A stretch of DNA of 64,000 nucleotides from Ryuthela nishihirai (GCA_038380435.1 JAWZYU010000034.1:36766901-36830900); one strand, 5' to 3'; numbered from the stretch's first letter, positions 1 to 10,710 are shown. Numbers and translations: made by a program. The notes: a model not told the origin generated them from the sequence alone.

Positions 1-795
1 ATTTTCACGTTCCTAGCCCTCTTCGATCAGCATCTGAACTAGGCACGATTTCCATTTGATCTTGAGGGATACAACGAATGTCAAATTTCTGACATTTCCA
101 GAGATTTACGATCCGGATAAACCCCTAGGTTCAAATTTTCAAAGCTCTACCATTTCTGCATCATAGCTAGAATTGGAGTTTTCTTTTGTCACTTGATCAA
201 TCGTTTGTATAAGTGTCGGGAAAATTCGACTGAAAATAATTGAAGATTACAACACTTTTCTGACATAATTTTGAACACTATCCATTCGCTATTAAAAGAA
301 TTACAAAAATATAAATATTCCAGATATCGTATTACTTTAAACGATTTAAAACTATTAACTAAAGTAACTTAAAAGAGAAGTAATTACTATAGTAACATAT
401 ATAGACGAATTTTTAAAAGCTGTGCATTATTTCAATTTTCTTGATTTTAAATTGTTTTTCAAATACTAGGCTTTATTCTTAAATCCTACATAATTTTTTA
501 ATGAATTTAAGAAAAATAAGATAGATTGAAGAATATTTTGGGTATCCTTAAATTTTTACTTCAAAAAAATATGGCAAAGAAATTACGTTTTTTTTTGATA
601 TACCCAGGCAGCTTTAAATTTTCTGTGCAATACCGATTCATTATTCAAGTCTACTAAACATTTCTCTACACTGTGAATCGAAGGAAATCATCCCATTCGT
701 AATGAACGAAACCTGAAATCAGATTTTTTTTTTTTAGCAGATTTGGTCTTTTTCCCCCTGAGTGCTTGCAGATATGAAATTTTAAAGGATTAAGC
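1..795. other. AT-rich stretch with no recognisable gene
   Basis: I see only AT-rich sequence with short open frames that resemble no known protein, and no terminal repeats or tRNA-like boxes. It may be intron or intergenic DNA. Confidence 0.5.
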
Positions 796-993
796 GTACG
801 TCCCGTGGCCGAGTGGTTAGTGCGCTTGGCTACTGATATACGGGACCTGGGTTCGAGCCCCGGGTAAGGCATGGATGTTTGTGTTGTTTTCTGCTGAGGT
901 CCTGCCATCCTCTCAGATCTTCTACTGTGGCATATAAACTGACAGACCTTTGTGGCAAGCAGCTGCTTGAGGGGGTATTTATTGTTTTTATTT
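796..993 (+). mobile_element. SINE2, tRNA-headed SINE, near full length
   Basis: The head holds a pol III A box (TGGCCGAGTGG, 806-816) and B box (GGTTCGAGCCC, 850-860). The GCCGAGTGG form resembles class II tRNAs (Leu/Ser). After the head comes an unrelated body and then the conserved tail GGCAAGCAGCTGCTTGAGGG. Diverged copies of the tail recur near 6390, 23835, 34405, 43940 and 45725, which makes this a dispersed family. It has no coding capacity and would need a LINE to move. Confidence 0.8.
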
Positions 994-1611
994 AAGTGTA
1001 AATACCAATTTTTTTAGCAGGGAAAGATTACTCTTTTTCGGCCGTGCTGCCCGGCAGTTATAACACTAAAAATGTTAAAACACAGATATTCAGAAAGAAA
1101 ACTTTATTGAAAGTCAATTGAAAAATACTAATACAATAAATCTAACTACGTCTTGAATACAACAATCAAACTTTTCTGAAAATTCCACTAATGCTTCTCA
1201 GCGATACGATTTCTCCGCATCGCTTTTTGTATTCCTTGTAAAAAGTGTCAAAAAATTTGTCTCATCAATGGGGAGTGTTCTACGAAGTATTCAGAAGAGC
1301 TGAAGAAATCTGGAAAAAAAATAGAATTAGCTAAAGATACTGGTTGAAGAGACAGCTTTAATAACAACATAATTTTAACAAAGCACACTAAAGATTTAAA
1401 ATTTTAATTTGTATACGAAACAATGCCTTGGCTTTTGACAAAGCACTGGAACATGGATCATTAGGTGACTGGCGATGAACGCAATGTCACCTAATGAGTT
1501 GGAGAAGTGTCCAAAATTACAAAGTTACGATTTTACGAATTGAATTAAAAATAATTCAAATCGTTGGTAGATTGTAGCTCAACTTTCAAAAAATATTTCG
1601 ATACTCTTGAT
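994..1611. other. unassigned AT-rich spacer
   Basis: No coding frame, tRNA-like box or terminal repeat was recognised here. Confidence 0.45.
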
Positions 1612-2145
1612 CAGGACCGGATCTAGGAGGGGGGAAGCAAGAAGCCAATCCCCCACCCTCTTGAGAATAGGTGATCGAGACCAAAAATGACTAAATTTCT
1701 GCATATTTCACGTACTTTTCATGGGTTGGGTTGTTTTACCTCTGATTGGCACTTTTTTGCACACAATGTTCTAAATGGCCAGGTCACATCGATCCCGAAG
1801 GCTCAGAGAAGGTTGGGGGAGGGGACCCACTGGTACAGTTGTTGGGATACAGATGGTAGCCTCAGCCGTCCCATCTGACGGACGGCAGCCTTTCCAAGCC
1901 CGTCGGTGTCCCCTACTGACTATGGGCAGAGCGGGGAATTTTTCGGAGATAAATCTCAACGCTGACCCAGCTGGGACTCGAACCTGGAAACTGCAGATTA
2001 CGAGCCTGGCGCGCTACCGACTGAGCCACCCCGCCCCATAACGAAAGGGGAAAACACAAAGTTAATCCAGTTTCTTGCTTCCTCCGCTTTTATGCAGGTT
2101 TGATTGATTCTCTTGCCCCTTTGTTCTTTTCTAGATCCGGGCCTG
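1612..2145. mobile_element. hAT-type MITE interrupted by a SINE
   Basis: The left end reads CAGGACCGGATCTAG and the right end, reverse-complemented, reads CAGGCCCGGATCTAG. These are short inverted termini of hAT style. The 8 bp outside each end, CTCTTGAT and TTCTTCAT, agree at 6 of 8 positions, as expected for an old hAT target-site duplication. There is no transposase frame. A SINE1 copy fills the middle, so the MITE itself is only about 220 bp. A related left end occurs at 26331. Confidence 0.65.
1723..2037 (-). mobile_element. SINE1, tRNA-headed SINE with internal deletion
   Basis: This copy matches the SINE1 family in reverse: the GGTTGGGTTGTTTTACC tail comes first and the tRNA-like head (GACTGAGCCACCCCG, reverse sense) comes last. 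Compared with the full copy at 62041-62430 it lacks about 80 bp near 1865, where the segment with the Cys-rich CpG core around TTAACGTCCC is missing. It lies inside an hAT-type MITE and is therefore younger than it. Confidence 0.8.
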
Positions 2146-2388
2146 TTCTTCATAAATTTTGGCTCAAAACTTCAACTTACATTGCATACCAAAAATAGAC
2201 CGTAACACCACGAAATAGATTCTGCATTAAGTAAAATTTATCATTGAAACCTAAAAGGCAGTAAATTAGCATTTTTTTCTTTATCAGTAAAAAATCGAAA
2301 CGCGTTTTTAATGGAAAAACGGTAAAAAGGAATAAAAAAATCCATTTACAAAATACTGGCAACAGCAGTGAGTAGTATGTGAAACAAT

Positions 2389-2460
2389 GAGGGTGGGCTA
2401 GCGGTTAAAGACGCCAGGCATGCTTCTGGGTGACCTGGGTTCGAATCCCAGTCAGGTCAA
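2389..2460 (+). repeat. tRNA-like pol III sequence, probable SINE head or pseudo-tRNA
   Basis: An A-box-like TGGGCTAGCGG (2394-2404) and a perfect B box GGTTCGAATCC (2438-2448) are spaced as in a tRNA. The T arm forms a 5-bp stem, CTGGG with CCCAG. The would-be acceptor ends do not pair and the anticodon stem is irregular, so a working tRNA is unlikely. It differs from the heads of SINE1 and SINE2. Confidence 0.55.
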
Positions 2461-3310
2461 TCATTCTTTTCAACTCATTATTTCAAGTTCCTGTGATATT
2501 TTGTTATTGAAACGAGCAATAATGCTCAAGCGATTTTTTTGCTGCTTAGAGTAGTTGAATTAGAAATAATTGTTGCAATGCCAAAGGATGGCTCCTCTAA
2601 ATCGACAGCTTAGGCACATAGCCTTCGACATTCTAAGATGTGAAAGAATAAAAGGCTTAGAAGATTAATAAATTTTCTGTGTATTTTGCTGTTTTTAACC
2701 AATATATTTTTCTATTACATGGAATTATATCTTACCAGCAGAAAATTAAGTGTTTTAACACGATTTCTCTTAATTTTGGGCACCTTACAAAATTACATTT
2801 GATCTTCTTCCCGCAGAAAATTTTTTCCAGCAATGTACCCGAGATCTTTATATTGATTTGAAATCATTCTACTATCAATAGCTAGACAAAAGAAGAATAC
2901 AAGTCCCGTTACTTCCATTCGCCTATGATGAAAAATCAAAGTTTGAAATTTTAAGAGAGATGTTGAAACCTCCCTTATGTTTAGCATTTGAAAGCAGATT
3001 AAATAGATTACGTTGACCGAATTATTCAAGACTATTTCAGTTCTGATCCTCAAACCTCACAAAAAAAAGAGGAAAGCTAAGAAGGAAAATGCTAAAGAAA
3101 AAATAATTGTAGACTGACCACAGATGATAGTACTGCAGGCCTGGCTAAACGTTTTAGCTGAAGGGCAACAGAGAAAAGTGAAATGAAAGGTCAACCATCA
3201 AGGAAATCTCGTATAATCAATAATGTATGCATAAACAATCCAAAAAACTTTTGCTTTACAAATTTTTCATCACCAGCTCTCGAGCAGCACAAAGAGAGGT
3301 GGAGGCCATA
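2461..3310. other. unassigned AT-rich spacer
   Basis: Only short open frames without family resemblance are present. I see no repeat termini or convincing splice pairs. Confidence 0.45.
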
Positions 3311-3580
3311 GTTGGGTTGTTTTATCTCTGAGCTGCACTTTTTTGCACATAATGGGCTAAATGGCCAGGTCACAAGGATCCCGAGGGCTCAGTAGATTGG
3401 GGGAGGGGACCCACTTGACAACTGTTGGGAGACAGATGGTAACCTCCGTCAAGACCATCCAGTGTGTTCTTTAACGTGCACAGGGTATGGCTCTCCCGCA
3501 CACGGAACCACGACTGACCGTCCCACTAACCGTGGACAGAGTGGGGATTTGTGCGGTGATAAATCTCAAAGCTGGCCTTT
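3311..3580 (-). mobile_element. SINE1 copy lacking its tRNA head
   Basis: The tail (GTTGGGTTGTTTTATC) and central body of SINE1 are recognisable in reverse orientation. Similarity stops after the GATAAATCTCAAAGCTGGC segment, so the promoter end is missing. That is the usual outcome of 5' truncation during retrotransposition or of later deletion. Confidence 0.75.
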
Positions 3581-3624
3581 AGATTTGAAACATCACGAAG
3601 AAGGGTCCTAGAAACTGCATCTAG

Positions 3625-3800
3625 TTTGTACTGGCCTTCTGATAACAAGGAGATGCCAAACTAAAACAGATGGCACTGCTGTACACTGCCTCAGAGTAAA
3701 CCCACAGACAACCATACCGTTGCGGGATTCGAACCCGGACCAAGGCAGTTGCTGTAACATAACGAACCAACACGATACTAACGAGCCGCCAAGGTGGTTA
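3625..3800 (-). mobile_element. third tRNA-headed SINE (SINE3)
   Basis: Read on the minus strand, an A-box-like TTGGCGGCTCGTTAG at about 3777-3791 precedes a B box GGGTTCGAATCCC at about 3724-3736. About 100 bp of non-tRNA body follows, through TGGCATCTCCTTG. The head differs from SINE1 and SINE2. Only one copy is obvious in the window, so family status is inferred. Confidence 0.55.
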
Positions 3801-4057
3801 TTAAATACGTTAATTTTCGCCAAATTTGAATGATTTGGCAGATTAGCAGAGGGGTGTCAGCATCCCTTAAAACAAAAGAAAAATTAAGAGAAATCTGAGA
3901 ATCCCAATTGAGGACTCGCAAAAGAAAAACAAGGAAAAGTGAGAAACTCGCTCTCACAAATGAAAAATACAGAAGTATTAAATCAGTGGGGAAACTCGTA
4001 AACCGTTGCCGGACGTTGACAAGGTTACTCACCACTCTGCATGATTGACCCTAGCAG

Positions 4058-4370
4058 GACCTGCCCACCAGTGGCTCCTGAGGGGGCCACCCCAGGACCT
4101 CCCGTTTACCTGAAGCAGCAAACCCGGAAGTTACTGCCCAGCCCCGCGACAGACAAGCTCCCCAATGGCATAACGGCCAACGGGGACCCCACCAGTCATA
4201 AGCTTGGGAGAGAAGACGGTGACCCCCGAGCAGCTGACAGGATCCTCCTTTCCAGGGTCTCCGCGCACGGCAAACACGCTGTGGTCACAGGGTGGTGGTC
4301 CCCTCAACACGTACAGGAGATCGCATCGAGGAAAAAAAAATGCCCAAGTTCTAAAGACAAACCTTTTTAG
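4058..4370 (+). pseudogene. GC-rich exon-like island, possible frameshifted host exon
   Basis: This roughly 310-bp block is far richer in G, C and CpG than its surroundings and begins right after an acceptor-like CCCTAGCAG. One frame is open across the block (Pro-rich, with PPVYLKQQTRKLLPSP early on). From about 4204 a second frame looks more protein-like (EQLTGSSFPGSPRTANTLW). This suggests a coding exon with a frameshift, or a processed pseudogene. No clear 5' splice site was found at its right edge. I do not recognise the family. An unknown CpG-rich repeat is the main alternative. Confidence 0.4.
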
Positions 4371-5884
4371 GGAACCTTGTATTAGAACATATGCGCGATT
4401 GTTCCATTCGCAACTGCGCTCATTAATGACTAATCCTAAATATTTGTATCGTGATCATTGTCTTTTACTCCTCCCTTTAAAAATTTCTGCCCCCACCCAA
4501 AAAATATTTTGCCGAATATGCAATTTTATTGAACATATATTCATTATTGTGCATATTAGAAAACTGCGACAGAATTAAAGATAATGAAACCTATCAAAAT
4601 CTCAATTCTTCAACAATATTCGTTCAGTATTTAGTCATGGAAAGAACATTTGACAACAGTAATGTTACAAATAAAGCTTATGGTTCGTCCTTTGTAAATC
4701 AAATAACTATACCGTCATCTGCTCACATTTTTACAATTAAAGTCCTAAAGACAATAACGCTACTAATAAAGCTAATCGTGACTTCTTAACTCGCTCGTTA
4801 CTGTAGCCAAGCTCTCTACTACCATTCGAGATGTGCTTCACTTGACGTAATGCGCAGAACAAAGAAAACTCATTTCATACTACGCAGCACCGACTACTCC
4901 CTGGTTTTTCAGACAGCAAAAACGACTTTCAACGCTCCTAGTCGGCCATTCAATTAGTAAAAACAGGCAAAATATTTTTCTTAAAATTATAAATTTAATT
5001 CGCAATAAACAAAGCATTGTGGTGTTCGGAACTTACAAAGGCCTGAATGCACATCGTCATTGCAAAACAGTAATTTAATGAAATATTAGTAAAAGGAAAC
5101 AGGCCAATTATATAGATATGAATAAAGGCAAATCAGGTAATTTTTTCCAAGCAGCGAGAAATCTTTATTGAATTATCTTTATAATTTACATCACTTTTAC
5201 CATGTTTTGTCATTTATGATTAAATTTTCTTCGTTATTTTGATACACCTCCTGCAGGATAACATTGATCAAAGCTCGTGTCAGCTCTCGTCAGTATAATA
5301 ATAAAATAATCTCCAGTCATTACTGACAGTTCACTTTTACCAACGGATCCTGTAGAAGCTAGAGTACTATCTGTAATTAAGACAAAATATTAGCTATCTA
5401 TGCAGCATATTTTTCCAATACTTTAATTAATGAAATATCATTAGCATTATACATAGAAATTTGCTTGCTTATAGAATTGAAATCATTCACTAACATAAAA
5501 TAATTATGCACATGAAAATTGAAAAGAACCAAGAGTATTTCTTCAATAAGAAAATCATACTTCATATTTCAAGTGATGCCAGATGTTCAATACAAAAACC
5601 AACTGTTACAGGTATCATTTCTTATATGTACACTGAACCATCGATTTCGCAGATTAGCAGAGGGGTGTCAGTACATGTTGAATGTTTATATGAAGCACAG
5701 AGCACACCATATCTTATAATAATTAATGCAATATATTAGGATCACGATTAATCAGACCAAATCTAGAAGAAAAAGAAAAAAAAACCACGCTGGAAACACC
5801 ATTTCCGTTTAAACTTACTTAACATTCCCCCCCCCCCCCTTATTTTAGAGTTTCCCTTTTTCAAGCAACCAATTTGGGTTTAGA
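4371..5884. other. unassigned AT-rich region
   Basis: No gene or complete element is recognisable. A 23-bp stretch at 5649-5671 (GCAGATTAGCAGAGGGGTGT and three more bases) also occurs at 3838-3860, which suggests a repeat family I cannot delimit. A poly-C tract lies near 5828. Confidence 0.45.
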
Positions 5885-6215
5885 AACTGAAGAAGCAATA
5901 ACGGAACATCTAGTTTTAGCAATATACAAATCCTTGGGGTATTTTTTAGATATTAAAAAGGCATTTGATTCAGTCCCACATAAAATTAATGTTTAAAAAA
6001 TTGGAGCTATCATTTGAAGTTACATAACTGACATGAAACATCGTGTCAGGTAATGTCATTAGTACTGAAAGTGACATTATGGTGTACCATAGGATTCAGT
6101 TCTAGGACTTGGCTTTTTTTTTTTTTAAATTTCATTAATGATTTTTTCGATTTAAAGCTCTGTGGTAAATTGGTTGTATTTGCTGATGACTGCAATTTTT
6201 CATGAGGTAATATGG
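5885..6215 (+). pseudogene. LINE reverse transcriptase fragment
   Basis: Short conceptual fragments match reverse transcriptase motifs in order: LDIKKAFDSVPHKI near 5950, a PxGSVLG-like turn near 6090, and VVFADDC near 6180, which holds the catalytic ADD motif. Frameshifts and stops separate them. Only the palm region survives and no flanking ends were seen, so it is an old truncated copy of unassigned LINE clade. Confidence 0.7.
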
Positions 6216-6375
6216 ATATTTCGCAAATAATTAACAATGACATGTTAGACATCGTTTTTAACTATGCGAAGAATGAAATATATTACATATTTACCAAATA
6301 TATAAACTCAATCAAGCCAGAAAAGGGGTAGTCAAGAGACTGGATTTCCATTGCAGTATAACATTTCCCCATTTG

Positions 6376-6540
6376 TTTACCTCTGAAACAGCTGCTTGCC
6401 ACAGTTCTTGACAGGAGCCTGTCACTTTATACACCATGTTTCTGAGGACAAGACCTAGAAATGAAAAACATCGATTGGGCTTGAACACCGATCCTTTTAT
6501 CAGTAGCCAAATGTGCTAACCATTTGGCTGCATATACATT
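6376..6540 (-). mobile_element. degraded SINE2 copy
   Basis: On the minus strand the SINE2 layout is recognisable: a head with GGTTAGCACATTTGGCTAC and a damaged B box, then a body with TGTATAAAGTGACAGGC, then the tail TGTGGCAAGCAGCTG. Many substitutions indicate old age. Confidence 0.6.
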
Positions 6541-6597
6541 AACAATGTTTTTCTTATACTACCCATACTTCACAAGGGGGGGAGGCAGTAATTGTGC

Positions 6598-6691
6598 CTC
6601 TAAATGTAGGGGGGGGGGGCAGTAATTGTGTAGGGAACGTCAATTGAGTACTAATTGACGTTCCTCTACACAATTACTGCCACATTTAGAG
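6598..6691. repeat. snap-back palindrome with a poly-G bulge
   Basis: Arms at 6619-6645 and 6653-6680 are almost perfectly complementary around a 7-nt spacer (GAGTACT). Outer arms at 6598-6607 and 6682-6691 continue the pairing. An 11-nt G run interrupts the left side only. Part of the left arm is also tandemly duplicated just upstream (GCAGTAATTGTG, 6584-6595). Confidence 0.8.
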
Positions 6692-7092
6692 TAGTAAATT
6701 TGGCTTATATTATTCGAGCCAAAGACCTCCAACTATAACTTAAAGCAATGCCCCCCCCCCTCCTCTGGCAATTACATATATGCCTGCAATCACTTATTTT
6801 AATTGTAGAGTATCTTCATTTCATGTGGTTGAAAGAACCCATGTGGAAATTAATCCGAAGTGACGAGTTAAGATAACAAATTTTATATAAAGCTTTTTGA
6901 ATATTACTTCATATGAAAGAAAAACTATTGGACTGAAAAAGAAGTTGAAGAAAAAACACTTAGATTCAATTCCCTGCATTTCGACAAAAATTCAGTGAAA
7001 TGTACACTTACTCTAACAATATGGGATAGTAAAATTTGTTCAATCTCTCAATGCATAACTTTAATTTTATCTAAAACTGTTTTCAAACTTAC

Positions 7093-7188
7093 TTAATTGT
7101 CTTCCATTAGATCCTTTTTTCTGTAATTATTTCTCATTTCAGATATATATCTTTCTAGCACTCTCTTTGTTACTTCTATATCACTGGT
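7093..7188 (-). CDS. terminal coding exon of an unrecognised host gene
   Basis: On the minus strand an acceptor TTTTTCGTAG precedes an open frame that starts at 7188 in phase 0 and encodes 31 residues (TSDIEVTKRVLERY... ending KKDLMEDN) before a TAA stop at 7095-7093. The peptide is charged and helix-like. The start phase agrees with the phase-0 end of the exon at 15941-16034. GTAAG follows the stop directly, so another isoform could splice there. I do not recognise the protein. If the exons are joined correctly, this is the C-terminus. Confidence 0.5.
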   Translation of the reverse strand, partial: TSDIEVTKRVLERYISEMRNNYRKKDLMEDN

Positions 7189-7439
7189 CTACGAAAAATT
7201 TAAAAATGTTCAAAAATAGAGAAAGTTATTTACCAGTATTAAATGATAGAATTACATATATTAAACTACACTAGTTTCCATAAATTAAGGAACTTGAAAA
7301 CCTGCTTTTTCTCAAACACCCATTGGATATGATGAATGTGAATCAGAAGATAGGTGTTTAAACACTGTACATAAAAATGACAGTTGAAAATGGAAAACCG
7401 AATTACAATTTTATTTTGAATATTTATTTAATTCCCATA

Positions 7440-8330
7440 ATTACAAATACAAGCTAAAAAGTTGCAGGTCAACTGAGATAGTCCGATATGGAGAGTGCAA
7501 ATCTTGCAGCTAGACTATACAACTGCACTGTGGGTATTAATTTCCATTGCTACTCCAAAGATTTCAATGGGAGTAACCCATTTCCTGAAGTTATCCCAAG
7601 CATTTTGTATCGGATTTAACTCGGGAGACCAGGCTGGCTACTCCATTTTTCTAGTGCTATTCTCCATATAACAAATGACAATGGTGTGGAAGGGCATTAA
7701 CATCATGTACATGAAAGGTATCACTTATTGCATCTGCATATAGTTGCACAAAAAAGTCCATTGAATTATCCTGTATCTGCAACCGGAGCCTGTTGGAAGT
7801 ATGTCCTGGAAACCAAAGATTTTCCTCCCCAAACAATAACAGCACCACCAGAGTGGGTTGCCCATTCACAAATATTTGTGGCATGATAGTAAGTTCTTGG
7901 CTCCCTCTGTATCAGCTGGCATTGCATTACTATGGAGGGTAAATCTTGCTTCATCCTGAAGAGTAGGGATTGCCACTGTTCGGGGGTACAGTTGACACGA
8001 TGTTTGCACCAATTTTTAGATGGTCCCTCCGGCGACATTGGGTCAGGGGACAGCACACACACATAACTAGCTGACTAGCATATAGGTATACTTCATGGAC
8101 TTTGGCATGTAATGGTAGTGGATATCACTGTTTCACTTGCTGCTGCAAAGTCCGATCACAGCTGATTGACATCTTGTTCCCTGTCATACACCAGATAGCT
8201 GTCCTCCCTTGGGTTCTTGCCCATTGTCCATTACCGAATTGTCCAGATACGTTCTGTCACGGTTGGGATCTCTGCACCAATGAATGGCTCATATTACACC
8301 AATTGGCAATATCTGGTCAACTTTTGGATT
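7440..8330 (-). pseudogene. Tc1-like transposase pseudogene
   Basis: Conceptual translation on the minus strand gives DDE-transposase pieces in order. These include LIQREPRTYYHATNICEWAT and SGGAVIVWGGKSL (the GGxxVWGG-type region around the second Asp) and FHVHDVNALPHHC, which corresponds to the third catalytic block. Stops and frameshifts break the frame, and the N-terminal helix-turn-helix region near 8060-8330 is barely recognisable. It should once have cut and pasted the element at 7269-10710. It is inactive now. Confidence 0.8.
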
Positions 8331-8475
8331 ACTTCAAGTCGACTTATAGCTTACTGACACTTTTCTATAGCACACTTCAATTAAATGCTGGTAGATAAAA
8401 CGAACAAATCTGCTACCTCAAAAAAAATTCTACCTCACACTCCATAGAACATTTAATGCTCAATGCATTTACATA

Positions 8476-10200
8476 CAGGTGCTCCCCTACTTACGAACAG
8501 GTTAAGTTCCTGAGGTTTTGTCGTAAGTCAAAAACTAACCTAAAAAGTACATTTGTACACAAAATAACCACTTATTGTTAGTGTTTGAACCTTCGATGTA
8601 CTTACTAGAATGCATTACACTCGTTTACCCACTTGCTACTGCTTACTAGCAGGTGTTTCAAATGCGGTAACAATCTGCTGTGGTACATGGTAACATATAG
8701 TCGATTTTATAAATAAAACAACCTATACTGTTAATGTACATGTTTTTACCTAAATAATATGTATTGTAAATAACAAAAAAGGGAAATTAGAGGCATTATT
8801 CTTCACTCGCGTGTAATTCTTTCTAAAATACATATCAAAGGATGTCTGTAGCAACCAATAACTTCTTTTACTGCTTCCGAAATGCGCCCAAAATCGTTCC
8901 GCGCTCGAGTACTGAGACACAAAAGAAGTTTGTGCGTTCTCAATCAATAATCTTCAGCCAGCTGCTTACAAGTGAATTTCTTTCGTTCCTCAGTTAGTTG
9001 CTCTCCTGTCATGTAGTCTTTGACAACCATTTTTTCCATTCCTCGTTACTGAGCTCCTGACTGTAGCTTTCCAGCGAAGTTTTAGCAATGCCCTTAAAGG
9101 CTCTGGGGTTCCTAAATGGTGCACTAGCATTGGTTTAATTTTATAGTCACCGGCAACATTTCCACCTGGCAGGAGTGTATCTCTATGTTTTGAGACTTTG
9201 AACTCAGGCATTGATTTCTCCTCTTTTGCAGTGTACATACATGCTGGTATTTTCTTAAAGTATAACCCGGTTTCATCGGCATTGAATATTTGTTCCGGAA
9301 GATAGTCTCCATCTTAAATAATTTCGACCAATTCCGAAGGAAATTCTGCTGCCGCTGCCATGTCCGCACTTGCAGCCTTCCCTCTCACTTTTATGTTAGG
9401 CAAGTTTGAACGTGCTTTAAATCTATAAAACCACCCATGGCTAGCCATAAAGGTACCTTCTCTAACACTCTCCCCGCATTTCCTCTTTAAATCTTCAGAC
9501 TTGTGGTCTTTTGCTGAATTAGACCTAGGCTTATAGACATGCGCTGTTGATGCTGATATTCCATCCAAACTCGGAATAATTTTTCCATACCTTCCATCAC
9601 TGCACTTCTCTTACTAATTATTGTTGAATGCGTTAATATAGAATTTTGAACGTTCCAAAGTGCGTTCCTCATATTATAAAATTGTTGTAATGGTTGAACA
9701 ATTCATTCCAAACGTGCTTGCTATATTTGCAGGTTTTTCACTTAACACACTTTGTCTTATAATGTCCACTATAGTTTCTATGTTAATAGAGCGACGCTTC
9801 TTGCATTTATCACCACTGCTAGATTCATTACGTTTTTGAAGCACTAATCGCATAAGTTTATGAAAATTGCGAACAATAGCGAAAAATGCCGTTACTCAAC
9901 TAAAATAAGCTCACACTGCTTGTTTACTGCCAACAGACCAAGCAATAGTGACAAACGCCATTACTGAACTGAAATATGTAAGCTCGTGCTTCTTATTTAC
10001 TGGCCAGAGACCAATTTCAATGCCTTCCCACGAGTGGCAATGGAACCTCAGAATTCGAGCGAAGACGAAAAATGATGTTACACGTTAGAAATTAGCCCAT
10101 GCTATCGACTTCAACACCACGAATCCGCATGAAATTTTGATTTCAGACATACGGTCAAATTGTTCGTAAGTCTGAAAGTTCGCAAGTAGGGGAGCACCTG
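8476..10200 (-). mobile_element. Tigger/pogo-type DNA transposon, complete ends
   Basis: The termini are CAGGTGCTCCCCTACTTACG on the left and its near-perfect inverted copy CAGGTGCTCCCCTACTTGCG on the right, with TA duplications at 8474-8475 and 10201-10202. Length is 1725 bp. The minus strand carries a broken pogo-family transposase. It sits inside a Tc1-like element and so inserted later. Confidence 0.9.
8990..9840 (-). pseudogene. Tigger/pogo transposase pseudogene (CENP-B-type HTH plus DDE)
   Basis: On the minus strand the pieces follow Tigger order. A damaged N-terminal helix-turn-helix lies near 9840-9700. A CENP-B-type DNA-binding segment (SHGWFYRFKARSNLPNIKV) lies near 9450-9390. The start of the DDE domain (IFRNKYSMPMKPG, a damaged FNADETG block) lies near 9290. 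A later block, KVSKHRDTLLPGGNVAGDYK, lies near 9190-9130. Several frameshifts are visible. The C-terminal DDE residues cannot be traced, and sequence after about 9000 is poorly conserved. Confidence 0.8.
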
Positions 10201-10284
10201 TATATTGTACTGTGTCATTTTGTACTGTGTCATTTATTTGCATACCATACCCCAATCCTTCATCATACTTGATATACGGTAGAT

Positions 10285-10599
10285 CAGTGGTTCTTGACCT
10301 TTTACGCTTCACATACCCCCTGGAAATATGTATGTAACTGGTGTACCCCTTGTATAGATAGATAAAACTATAGTTATAGTATAACAATGGGAATAAAACA
10401 TATATATCAGCGGTTCTCAACCTTTTATGCTTCACGTACCCCCTAGAAATGTGTATGTAACTGGTGTACCCCTTGTATACATAGATAAAACTATAGTTAT
10501 AGTATAACAATGGGAATTAAATAAAACACACATACACATATATAACATAAATCTAGCAACTTTTTAGCTCTCACGATGTACCCAAAAAATTTTTTACTG
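10285..10599. mobile_element. hAT-type MITE with an internal 123-bp duplication
   Basis: The first end CAGTGGTTCTTGACC (10285) and a second CAGCGGTTCTCAACC (10408) start two copies of a unit repeated at a 123-bp spacing. The unit includes GGTGTACCCCTTGTATA and ACTATAGTTATAGTATAACA. The far end near 10575-10599 carries the inverted GTACCC motif. The same family lies reversed at 57262-57439. No transposase is present. Confidence 0.75.
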
Positions 10600-10710
10600 C
10601 ATACCTCATATTGAGAATACCTACTGTAGATGACTTTTGGGTATTTCTATCATTGAAGTTTTACAGTATAGCATTTTTTAATTTATTCCCTTAATTTATG
10701 GAAACCAGTG

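Larger units (their letters stand above)
7269..10710 (-). mobile_element. Tc1-like transposon with nested insertions
   Basis: The left end, CACTAGTTTCCATAAATTAA, is matched by an inverted right end CACTGGTTTCCATAAATTAA. Both ends abut TA dinucleotides (7267-7268 and 10711-10712), the Tc1/mariner target duplication. The transposase remnant lies on the minus strand in the left half. A Tigger element (8476-10200) and a duplicated hAT-type MITE (10285-10599) are inserted in the transposase-upstream half. Removing both leaves about 1.4 kb, close to the usual Tc1 size. A lone copy of the same terminus is at about 26843-26865. Confidence 0.85.

Noticed and set aside
798..870. functional tRNA gene
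   Set aside because: The A and B boxes are good, but the acceptor ends do not pair and the sequence continues into the SINE2 body found at other sites.
1687..2041. small protein-coding genes in SINE1 copies on either strand
   Set aside because: The frames are shadows of the GC-rich SINE body and recur at each SINE copy in both orientations.
4529..4789. 86-codon plus-strand frame
   Set aside because: AT-rich low-information sequence without family resemblance or splice signals.
8102..8398. 98-codon plus-strand frame
   Set aside because: It lies opposite the degraded N-terminal part of the Tc1 transposase and resembles no protein.
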